Positions 1 to 5,737 of a DNA stretch of 8,880 nt are shown here, piece after piece. How positions within the stretch are numbered: position 1 is the first letter of the stretch; the number at the start of each line of letters is the position of its first letter. The stretch lies in contig CALEWN010000094.1 of the NCBI GenBank assembly GCA_937925385.1, forward strand, positions 1 through 8,880, in the 5' to 3' direction. This DNA comes from an uncultured Senegalimassilia sp. (lineage in GTDB: Bacteria; Actinomycetota; Coriobacteriia; Coriobacteriales; Eggerthellaceae). The notes under the pieces were generated by a model. The model was given only the letters and a program-made list of their open reading frames with translations. It was not told the DNA's origin and did not search any database. A program made the position numbers and the translations under genes.

Positions 1-86
1 TTTCGTGCTTGTGACGTTACTTTCTGGCGAGCTTAGATGGCGCACAATCTAGGCGCTCGTGTACCTGGGGAAAGCACGCGCGCTTG

Positions 87-251
87 ATGGTCGCAGCAGG
101 TGGATGCCCGTTGGGTGCGTCAGCGCCCTTGCCTGCCGGATCCGCTGCATCAACAAACTGGTTTGTCGAAGAGCTCGCTGTAGGCGACCTACGCTGTGCC
201 GCGTGCGTCGAATGCGGAAGCGGCGCATGTATTTCGGCGGAAAGCGGATAA
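87..251 (+). CDS. Candidate small Cys-containing ORF, 54 aa, unrecognised
   Basis: This is an open frame from ATG 87 to TAA 249-251. The predicted peptide is Ala/Gly-rich at the N-terminus, then has an acidic stretch (WFVEELAVGDL, about residues 25-35) followed by a Cys cluster with C-x2-C-x2-C-x4-C spacing (Cys37, Cys40, Cys43, Cys48). The composition is not the Arg-rich type typical of false frames in GC-rich DNA, which is the main reason to list it. Against it: there is no canonical Shine-Dalgarno (only a GGGGAAAG 12 bases before the ATG), the frame is open upstream to base 15 so the start is unsure, and no maturation enzyme is visible nearby. A leader-plus-Cys-core layout could be a modified-peptide precursor or a small metal-binding protein, but I do not recognise the family. 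Confidence 0.22.
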   Translation: MVAAGGCPLGASAPLPAGSAASTNWFVEELAVGDLRCAACVECGSGACISAESG

Positions 252-345
252 TCCCTTATAGTTTGCTTACCTGGACTTGCGCGGAACCTCGTTCGTGTGC
301 GTTCTCCGGATCGGCACTGGTTCGGCGATTTTGTCCGTAATGGCG

Positions 346-1320
346 CTACTCGCTATAACGGGCGCTTTCCCAAATCGGTTGGCTGCTCAGACGCTTGCGA
401 AGCTCGATTTGTCGACGGTCATAGTGTTCGCTCCTCGGCCTGATGCGCGTTCCGAGAAGCCGCGCGACGGTTGCGCCGACTCTTTTGAATTCCGACCTGT
501 CGCGAAACGTCTGGTTTCCCACGGTGATGACCGTGATTCCCAGGCGGAGCAACGCATTCCTTCGTGCGGCATCCGAGGCGATGCGCTCGGATCCGGAGTG
601 CTCGGCATCGCTGTCGTACTCAATGACGAGCTTTGCTTGCTCCCAATAGAGGTCGCAAAGGAAATAGCTTCTATTGAGCGCCTTTTGCTCTGCTGCGTTG
701 AGCGGGATGAAGCGGTTCAGCGAAGGCTGGGGGAGTCCCATTCCGCCGATTTTGCAGGGGAGCGTAAGAGCGAGCGCGACTTTCGTCTCGGCGGGCGACG
801 CTGATCGGTCGAGCACGTGATCGACCGCCCATCGTGCGGTTTTGATCCCGTTTGCCCCCTGGTTTTCGCAAACGACCGCGCCGAGCTTTTCGCGCGTGGT
901 GATGGCATTGCGCTGAAAGAACCCTCCGCGTGCATGGCGGTCGATGGAATACGTTGCGCACAATTCGCACCCTAAACGCACGGTATCGATTTTGTCGAGC
1001 GTAGCCGCCGATTGGACGAAGGCGAGTTCGGGAGAGCAAACGTAAACGTCATCCGCGATTCTATGGAGCGCCCGTGCTACGGGCGGGGACCAAACGTGGC
1101 AGCGGAAGCGCGTGCTGCTATGGAGCGGCTTCGTGGTAGCGATATGCAACGGGATGCTGGAGCACTGTTTTAGGAGCTGCTCGGCGCGGCGGCGCTCATC
1201 GATGGTGGGACTCGCGCACGGGAGTTCGGTTGCTGCATGGGCAGACGTGGCCTTGGGCTTGAGCGATTCGTGCGCAAGCCAGTACTCGATTGCTGAAATA
1301 TGTGAGATCACAATGGTCAT
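346..1320 (-). CDS. DUF559/Vsr-like PD-(D/E)XK nuclease-domain protein, 324 aa
   Basis: The start is placed at the ATG whose complement is 1318-1320 (MTIVISHISA), not at the in-frame start at 1488, because the upstream 56 codons run through the 11-bp repeat array and look non-coding. The N-terminal half (about 1-170) is unassigned; residues 70-125 loosely recall the middle region of AbiEi-type proteins. The C-terminal half (about 172-290) fits the DUF559/Vsr-like PD-(D/E)XK fold: Glu178 in SPAE on the first helix, Asp223 in CDLYW, then Glu234 and Asp236 in LVIEYDSDAEH, followed by Asp250-x3-Arg254 and the strand GITVITV. These match the usual pattern of a strand with acidic residues, His, an Asp/Arg helix and a final strand. 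It probably acts on DNA or RNA, but the substrate is unknown. It is transcribed away from its neighbours, stands alone, and has no clear Shine-Dalgarno, so it may be leaderless. A host-defence role is possible but not shown. Confidence 0.72.
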   Translation of the reverse strand: MTIVISHISAIEYWLAHESLKPKATSAHAATELPCASPTIDERRRAEQLLKQCSSIPLHIATTKPLHSSTRFRCHVWSPPVARALHRIADDVYVCSPELAFVQSAATLDKIDTVRLGCELCATYSIDRHARGGFFQRNAITTREKLGAVVCENQGANGIKTARWAVDHVLDRSASPAETKVALALTLPCKIGGMGLPQPSLNRFIPLNAAEQKALNRSYFLCDLYWEQAKLVIEYDSDAEHSGSERIASDAARRNALLRLGITVITVGNQTFRDRSEFKRVGATVARLLGTRIRPRSEHYDRRQIELRKRLSSQPIWESARYSE

Positions 1321-1373
1321 GCGATCTAAGGTATCAGAGTATTTCCCCAGGTAGAACGAGAATTCTGCGGTGC

Positions 1374-1461
1374 AAGGAATGGGGAAGGCTTTGGTAAGGG
1401 TCGGGGAAGAGATCGGCAAGGTTTGCGTAAGGAATCGACAAGGTTTGCGCAAGATAGTTGT
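1374..1461. repeat. Eight 11-bp phased direct repeats (AAGGNWTSGGN), putative operator array
   Basis: AAG recurs at 1374, 1385, 1396, 1407, 1418, 1429, 1440 and 1451, exactly every 11 bases, usually followed by a fourth conserved G. The unit consensus is roughly AAGGNWTSGGN. Units at 1418 (aaggtttgcgt) and 1440 (aaggtttgcgc) are nearly identical, giving a secondary 22-base period. Read in the direction of the nuclease gene, the repeats are CCTT boxes separated by 7 bases, ending 53 bases before its start codon; the last box overlaps a TTGCAC that resembles a -35 element, though no good -10 sits 17 bases further on. An 11-bp period puts every box on one face of the helix. This is known for direct-repeat operators of OmpR/PhoB-type and SARP regulators, so a multimeric activator or repressor site is the favoured reading. 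Iterons are a less likely alternative. Confidence 0.6.
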
Positions 1462-1597
1462 GATATGGAGGGCTTGCGCAGGCGTCATGGCTAACGGCTG
1501 CGAGTTTGCGACTGCTCTTTACGGAATGCGCGCCGAGATCGATGACGGGAGCGTTGCATGTTGGGCATGGGATTAGGCTGTCGTGTGGGGGCGCGAT

Positions 1598-1649
1598 GCG
1601 AAAAACCGTCTGTTTTGGTCGTTGGCGGTCAAAACGGACGGTTTTTCGC
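1598..1649 (+). repeat. 52-bp hairpin element, copy 1
   Basis: Bases 1598-1620 pair with 1627-1649. All 23 pairs can form in plus-strand RNA, three of them as G-U wobbles (1611/1636, 1618/1629, 1619/1628); in the opposite strand these become A-C mismatches. One further pair (1621/1626) closes a 4-base loop. The arm begins gcgaaaaaccgtc and the other arm ends gacggtttttcgc-like, giving A-run and T-run flanks. It resembles a bidirectional terminator, but it lies between two divergent genes, where terminators are not expected. It is homologous to the hairpin at 1742-1793. Confidence 0.72.
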
Positions 1650-1660
1650 GGTCTCGGAAG

Positions 1661-1682
1661 TGAGAAACGGATGTTTTTGCCG
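1661..1682 (+). repeat. Partial third copy of the hairpin arm
   Basis: The stretch beginning gagaaacggatgttttt resembles the right arm of the hairpin just upstream (caaaacggacggttttt) with one small indel, but has no partner arm of its own downstream. It could instead pair with the left arm of copy 1: 1601-1606 with 1673-1678, then 1608-1616 with 1664-1672 past one bulged base. It may be a decayed copy or an alternative pairing partner. Confidence 0.35.
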
Positions 1683-1738
1683 GTTGTACACGTATGGGCT
1701 TTCCGATAGCGCAAATAATCGAGTGTTCTGGCCTTGAG

Positions 1739-1796
1739 GCTGCGAAGAATCGTCAATTTTGACCACGGCTGGACAAGATTGACGATTCTTCGCAGC
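1739..1796 (+). repeat. Hairpin element, copy 2 (52-bp core 1742-1793)
   Basis: Core bases 1742-1764 pair with 1771-1793, and three outer pairs extend the stem to 1739 and 1796. The only defects are a G-U wobble (1758/1777) and one A-A mismatch (1762/1773); an additional pair (1765/1770) closes a 4-base loop. Core length and stem register are the same as in copy 1. Seventeen of 23 left-arm positions are identical, and several differences are matched by changes in the opposite arm. It starts 144 bases after copy 1. Confidence 0.72.
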
Positions 1797-1855
1797 GGGA
1801 ACTCGCTGCTTGGCCAGGCTAACGCTCCGGAGCCCGGTTTTCGTCCCGGCGCGCT

Positions 1856-1861
1856 GGGAGG
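1856..1861 (+). promoter_or_regulatory. Ribosome binding site for the small membrane protein gene
   Basis: GGGAGG lies nine bases before ATG 1871. The same motif and spacing precede the phosphatase gene at 3341, which supports 1871 as a genuine start despite the broken frame downstream. Confidence 0.5.
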
Positions 1862-1870
1862 CTCTGGCGC

Positions 1871-2070
1871 ATGCTGGGGGCTCTGGTGCGCGTAGGGGTT
1901 CGGCTTTCCCTGGCGATTGACGCGGTCGCGCTTGCGCTTGGGGCGGTGCTGCGGTTTGCGCGTTGGCGCCGGGCTTCCTGTTTGCGGGGCTGCTCGCGGT
2001 GGCGAATGCCATGTTTTACTTCGCTCTTACGTGGTTGGAGTACACTGGGTGCGAGCATATGCGTGCGTAG
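1871..2070 (+). pseudogene. Small two-helix membrane protein, frameshifted
   Basis: From ATG 1871 the frame gives MLGALVRVGVRLSL and a hydrophobic segment (about residues 12-31), then degenerates into Arg/Cys-rich sequence after about 1960. In another frame, from about 1963 to TAG 2068-2070, a second clear hydrophobic segment appears (APGFLFAGLLAVANAMFYF, then TWLEYTGCEHMRA and stop). Removing two bases in the gcgcg tract at 1958-1962 joins the two into a 65-residue protein with two membrane helices and a short charged tail. The good Shine-Dalgarno at the start and the stop 21 bases before the nnrD start fit a two-gene transcription unit. I do not recognise the family. The frameshift may be a real mutation or a sequencing error; independent overlapping peptides are a weaker alternative, because the second frame has no convincing start. 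Confidence 0.45.
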
Positions 2071-2082
2071 CGCTTGGCGAAT

Positions 2083-2088
2083 GGAGGA
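2083..2088 (+). promoter_or_regulatory. Ribosome binding site deciding the nnrD start
   Basis: GGAGGA is followed by cgg and ATG 2092. The spacing is short but it is the only purine-rich site. It lies inside the longer alternative frame that begins at TTG 2074, so ATG 2092 is preferred. Confidence 0.5.
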
Positions 2089-2091
2089 CGG

Positions 2092-3104
2092 ATGCAGCGA
2101 GCGAAGAAGTATACGTTGGAGCAGGTGGCGGCATTGCTTCCGTGGCCTGACGACCTGGCGAACAAGTATTCGCGCGGCAAGTTGACGTTGATTGCCGGTT
2201 GCGCCGACTATCCAGGTGCCGCGTGTCTTGCGGCGGTCGCCTCGCAGCGCATGGGCGCGGGATATACCGAGGTTGCCTGCTCGTCCGAATCCGTCGCGGC
2301 GGTGCGCGCGGCAAGCCCGTCGCTTGTGGTGCGCGCGTGGGATGAGTTGGCGGCGTACGCGCAGCTCGATCCCGATGAACGGGGGAGCGTCGCTGGCGGC
2401 CCTGCCGCGGTTCAGGCTGCGCCCGCAAGCTCGGATGGGCGGGCGAGCGCGTATCGCGCATGCCGATCGGGCCGTCCGGTGCATGCGGCGCCGCGCCCGA
2501 AAGCGCTTGGCCCCGTGGCGCCCCGTCATCCGCTGGCGTTCCTCGTCGGCAGCGGCCTCGATGCCGCCGATCCTCTTTCCGCCCAGCTGACCTGCACCGT
2601 TCTCGAGGGCGCGGCCGCTGCGGTGCTTGTCGACGGCGGCGGTCTTGACGCGCTGACCTCTCCCGAAGGCCGCCTGCTGCTGCGCCGCCGTTTCATCGAC
2701 GGCTTGCCCACGGTCGTCACGCCGCACGCGGGAGAAGCTGCGCGCCTTGCCGCTCCGCTGGCCCTGCCTACCGACGACCCGGCGCAGTTGGCGTTGTTGC
2801 TTTCGCAAGCTTACGGCGTGACCGCCATGGTAAAAGGCCCCGTTACCATATATCCGACGGCGATGCCATCGTGCGCATGTCGGATGGAACCTCTGCCTTG
2901 GCGAAGGCGGGAACGGGCGATGTGCTTGCCGGCATGGCCGCGGCGCTGCTTGCGCAGGGTTTGGCCCCGGTAGACGCGTGCGTGCTTGCTTCGGCGCTGC
3001 ATGCGCGGGCGGCGCGGGCGGCGGCAAAGCGCCTGACCAGCATTTGCGTAACCGCTGAAGACGTGGTGGCCGCCATTCCCGAGGCGATCGCTTCGTTGTC
3101 GTAG
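2092..3104 (+). pseudogene. nnrD: ADP/ATP-dependent NAD(P)H-hydrate dehydratase, frameshifted
   Basis: NnrD (YjeF C-terminal, ribokinase-like) converts damaged hydrated NAD(P)H back to NAD(P)H using ADP or ATP. Visible signatures are SRGKLTLIAG (28-36) with the substrate loop YPGAACLAA (40-48), GAGYTEV (55-61), VGSGLD (152-157), DGGGLDAL (181-188) and TPHAGEAARL (210-219). The initial frame loses sense after VKGPVTI (residue 253, base 2850) and stops at 2971-2973. The frame two bases on resumes with SDGDAIVRMSDG, the GTGDVLAG nucleotide/catalytic motif (273-280) and a normal C-terminus ending at TAG 3102-3104. Removing two bases from the atatat tract at 2848-2853 yields 336 residues. Without this the protein lacks its catalytic motif. 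Residues about 97-145 form an Ala/Pro/Arg-rich stretch not typical of the family. No NnrE epimerase domain is fused. The break may be a real mutation or an assembly error. Confidence 0.82.
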
Positions 3105-3277
3105 CGCCCTGCCGCGACAGGCGGGCGGGCTTGCGGATGCTATTGCGATCCGGCGAAGATCGGACGAATCCGCGTCGCGCATCTGCAGCGTGTCTGCGAA
3201 GGCTGCCGTTTGCCGGGGCGGGGGATGGCTTTTATGCTTCGTCTCGGCTTGTCTTCTTCTGCGCCAGCGACATTCGT

Positions 3278-3283
3278 TATAGT
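3278..3283 (+). promoter_or_regulatory. Possible -10 element for the partner-switch operon
   Basis: TATAGT matches the -10 consensus in five of six positions and lies 57 bases before ATG 3341, in the 236-base gap after nnrD. No clear -35 is present at normal spacing, so this is a weak call; an activator or an alternative sigma factor could be needed. The rest of the gap (3105-3340) shows no gene and no convincing terminator with a T-run. Confidence 0.3.
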
Positions 3284-3325
3284 AAGGGCGAACAAATCTG
3301 GATGGCGTTTTGAGCGAACGGATGC

Positions 3326-3331
3326 GGGAGG
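3326..3331 (+). promoter_or_regulatory. Ribosome binding site for the SpoIIE/RsbW fusion gene
   Basis: GGGAGG lies nine bases before ATG 3341 and fixes that start. Confidence 0.55.
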
Positions 3332-3340
3332 TGCGACACC

Positions 3341-5707
3341 ATGGAATCGGATCGACCGGAACGTAATGAGATGCCCGCAACCGCTGTTCGCGATGTCGGG
3401 GAGGTACCGGTAGCTTCCGTTGCGCCAGAAACCCCGCAGGCGCCATTGCGGCCTGGCTGGAAGCGGTCGTTGAGCATGTTCGCTGCCTGCTTCGTCGTGT
3501 ACCTGGCGGTCCTTGAAGGCTTTCTGGCGGTCCCGCAGTTCAACGACATCGTGCAGATCCGTCCGGCGTCGGCGTTGGGGCCGGTGCTCGGGCTGTTCTT
3601 CGGCTTGCCGGGCATTTTCGGTTGCGCGACGGCCAACCTGGTCTCGGATATCCTGCACGAAGGCACCACGCCGTTCATGCTGGCGGGCTACTTTATGATA
3701 CAGATCATGTACAACGGCCTGCCGCGCTGGGTGTGGTACCTCGTGAACGCGAAAAGCCCGCGCCCGTACCCGCGATTCGATTCGGCGTCGAAGACGGCGC
3801 TGTACATGGGGCTTGTCCTGGTGGACAGCGCGTGCGTGAACCTGGCCGTCTATCTGTTCGTCGGCGCGCCGCCCGAGTCGGGCCCGTCGTTCGCCGCGCG
3901 CGGCTTGAATAACGTGTGGATGCTGCTCTACATCGGCCTGCCCCTGCTTTACGCGCTCGAGCGTAGCCCGCTCATGCCCAACCCGCCGCGTTGGATCCAC
4001 ATCCCGTACCGCAACATCAAGAAGGCGAACCTCACGCAGCGCTTCGTCATCTGGTTCGTTATCGCGTCGGCGTTGCTGATGCTTCTCGTTTCGGTCCTGG
4101 TCATCGCCTTCGCCTCCGGCGACGAGGAGGACTTCCAGACCGTTGTGCACACCATGTTCCACGAGGCCGCCATCCTCATGGTGCCCATCTTCCTGCCCAT
4201 GTTCGCGTTCCTGCACATCTTGGAGCGCCGCTTCACGCGCCCCATCGAAGTGCTCGCCCTCGACCAGCAGACCTTCATCGAGCGCATGGAATCCGACGTC
4301 GAGCAGGGCAGGCGCGACATGCGCATCGCGGTCGATGAGCGCGGCACGAAGCCCCGCTACGAGATCGCCGAGCTGTACGAGTCCACCAACAAGATGCGCC
4401 GCGACATGGTCGGCTTCATCGAGCGCCTGTACAACGTCATGGCCGAGCGCCAGCGCACGGCTACCGAGCTCGACGTGGCCAGGCAGATCCAGATGAGCGC
4501 CGTGCCGCACGACTTCGATTCGCTCACGGAACGCTTCGCGCTTGATATCGCCGGCTTCATGCGCCCGGCACGTGAGGTGGGCGGCGACTTCTACGACGTG
4601 TTCGAGGTGGGCGAACGCGGCGTGGCCTTCGTCATCGGCGACGTGTCGGGCAAGGGCGTTCCCGCGGCGCTGTTCATGATGCGCGCGCAAAGCCTGCTGC
4701 GCCAGTACCTGCTGGAAACCGACGATCTTGGCACGGCGTTCACCCTGGCCAACCGTCAGCTGTGCGAGCGCAACGACGCCATGCTGTTCGTCACCGCATT
4801 CGCGTGCGTGGTGGACACGGCAACCGGCGAGGTGCGCTTCGCCAACGCCGGCCACAACCCGCCGGTGCTCAAGCAAAACGGCAAGCTCAGCTTCCTGAAA
4901 TGCCGCGCAGGCTTGGTGTTGGGTGCTATGGATGTGGTGAAGTATCGCGAAGGCCGCTTTGCGTGCAGCCCGAGTGACGGCCTGCTTTTGTACACCGACG
5001 GCGTGTCGGAAGCGGCAAACGCGGCTGAAGAACTGTACGGCGAAGATCGCTTACTGCAGACGCTCGCCAAGCTTGACGGCGGCGCCGTGCAAGGCGCAAC
5101 GGCTTCCACCGCGCAAGGCGAGCGCCCCGCTTCGGCCGAAAACCCTGCCGTGGCGGCAAACGGGCGCTGCGCGCCGCGCGCGTCGTCCGCGCAAGCTGCG
5201 GTCGAATCCCTGGTGGCTGCGGTCGATGCCTTCGCTGGCGTAGCCCCGCAGGCTGACGATATCACCATGCTCGCCTTCCGCTGGAACCTTCCCGTGCAAC
5301 GCCTTACGCTGCCGGCCGACGATGCCGAGCTTGATAGCCTGTTCGCCTTCCTGGAGCCTATCTGCGAGGGCGAGGGCCGCACGCCGAAGATGATGGCGCA
5401 GATGATGCTCGTCTGCGAGGAAGTCTTCGTCAACATCTGCCACTACGGGTTCCCCGACGGCCAGCCGCGCCTGCCGGTGGACATCGAGGCCGCCGTCGAC
5501 GAACGCGTGGGCTGCCTGCACCTCGTGTTCAGCGACCAGGGAATCGCCTATGACCCGCTTTCGCACAACGCGAAGAAGGTCGACCCCTCCGACGAGCAGC
5601 GCAAAGGCGGGCTAGGCATCCTGCTCATGCGCAAGTACATGGACGACTTGCGCTACACCCGCGCCGACGGGCGCAACATCTTGCGTATGACGAAGCGATT
5701 CGTTTAA
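3341..5707 (+). CDS. Membrane-anchored SpoIIE/RsbU-type PP2C phosphatase fused to RsbW-like ATPase, 788 aa
   Basis: Residues 1-40 are a soluble tail. Residues about 43-295 contain roughly six to seven membrane segments, including an ECF-S-like stretch (about 72-135, RPASALGPVLGLFFGLPG), and probably form the sensor. A HAMP-like/coiled linker follows (about 296-385). The PP2C/SpoIIE domain (about 386-647) has its metal ligands in place: GGDFYDV (Asp416), GDVSGKG (Asp434), YTDGVSEA (Asp553) and ADDITML (Asp639/640). Residues 650-788 form a GHKL anti-sigma-kinase domain with N-box EVFVN (Glu694, Asn698), DQG (Asp732) and GGLGILLM (757-762). The protein thus carries both the phosphatase and the Ser kinase that act in opposition on a STAS protein in partner-switching systems, and such a STAS gene follows 30 bases downstream. 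An Ala-rich insert of about 40 residues (578-618) interrupts the PP2C domain. The nature of the signal is unknown. Confidence 0.93.
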   Translation: MESDRPERNEMPATAVRDVGEVPVASVAPETPQAPLRPGWKRSLSMFAACFVVYLAVLEGFLAVPQFNDIVQIRPASALGPVLGLFFGLPGIFGCATANLVSDILHEGTTPFMLAGYFMIQIMYNGLPRWVWYLVNAKSPRPYPRFDSASKTALYMGLVLVDSACVNLAVYLFVGAPPESGPSFAARGLNNVWMLLYIGLPLLYALERSPLMPNPPRWIHIPYRNIKKANLTQRFVIWFVIASALLMLLVSVLVIAFASGDEEDFQTVVHTMFHEAAILMVPIFLPMFAFLHILERRFTRPIEVLALDQQTFIERMESDVEQGRRDMRIAVDERGTKPRYEIAELYESTNKMRRDMVGFIERLYNVMAERQRTATELDVARQIQMSAVPHDFDSLTERFALDIAGFMRPAREVGGDFYDVFEVGERGVAFVIGDVSGKGVPAALFMMRAQSLLRQYLLETDDLGTAFTLANRQLCERNDAMLFVTAFACVVDTATGEVRFANAGHNPPVLKQNGKLSFLKCRAGLVLGAMDVVKYREGRFACSPSDGLLLYTDGVSEAANAAEELYGEDRLLQTLAKLDGGAVQGATASTAQGERPASAENPAVAANGRCAPRASSAQAAVESLVAAVDAFAGVAPQADDITMLAFRWNLPVQRLTLPADDAELDSLFAFLEPICEGEGRTPKMMAQMMLVCEEVFVNICHYGFPDGQPRLPVDIEAAVDERVGCLHLVFSDQGIAYDPLSHNAKKVDPSDEQRKGGLGILLMRKYMDDLRYTRADGRNILRMTKRFV

Positions 5708-5723
5708 ATACGGGAAGCGTTCG

Positions 5724-5731
5724 AGAAAGGA
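5724..5731 (+). promoter_or_regulatory. Ribosome binding site for the STAS gene
   Basis: AGAAAGGA lies six bases before ATG 5738, in the 30-base gap after the phosphatase gene, indicating separate translation initiation within one operon. Confidence 0.5.
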
Positions 5732-5737
5732 CCGCAT

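Larger units (their letters stand above)
1321..1870. other. Divergent intergenic region with repeat array and paired hairpins
   Basis: These 550 bases separate the minus-strand nuclease gene from the plus-strand small membrane protein gene. No frame here is convincing as protein: the longer open frames run through the 11-bp array and the palindromes. The region holds the phased 11-bp array (1374-1461), a 52-bp hairpin (1598-1649), a partial arm copy (1661-1682) and a second 52-bp hairpin (1742-1793), listed separately. Because both flanking genes point outward, promoters for both must lie here and ordinary transcription terminators are not expected. Confidence 0.7.

Noticed and set aside
175..195. 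gtagg/cctac inverted repeat
   Set aside because: A five-base stem with three-base loop is too short to mean anything by itself.
59..340. 93-residue plus-strand frame from GTG 59
   Set aside because: Arg/Cys-rich with no motif or ribosome binding site; the overlapping frame at 87-251 has a more protein-like composition.
1374..1461. CRISPR array
   Set aside because: The 22-base periodicity has no conserved repeat separated by unique spacers; it is a continuous 11-bp ladder.
346..1488. Longer version of the nuclease gene starting at 1488
   Set aside because: The extra 56 codons translate the 11-bp repeat array into low-information Thr/Pro/Leu-rich sequence, and the recognisable protein begins at the ATG at 1320.
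1334..1756. Minus-strand frame containing a zinc-knuckle-like CPTCNAPV segment (about 1545-1570)
   Set aside because: Only one Cys pair is present, the frame runs through both the palindrome and the repeat array, and its only start is a TTG inside hairpin 2. Probably chance.
1598..1793. Rho-independent terminators
   Set aside because: The stems suit a terminator in shape and the first has a T-run, but no gene reads into this divergent intergenic region from either side. Copy 2 lacks a terminal T-run.
1819..3027. 402-residue minus-strand frame
   Set aside because: Arg/Ala/His-rich antisense shadow of nnrD in GC-rich DNA with no recognisable motif.
2871..3104. Independent short gene starting at ATG 2871
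   Set aside because: It is the frameshifted C-terminal part of nnrD (GTGDVLAG motif), with no ribosome binding site at 2871.
3102..3140. Terminator after nnrD
   Set aside because: Only a short cctg/cagg stem is seen and no T-run follows.
3140..4876. 578-residue minus-strand frame opposite the phosphatase gene
   Set aside because: His/Arg/Gln-rich antisense frame; the plus strand has a complete, motif-bearing gene there.
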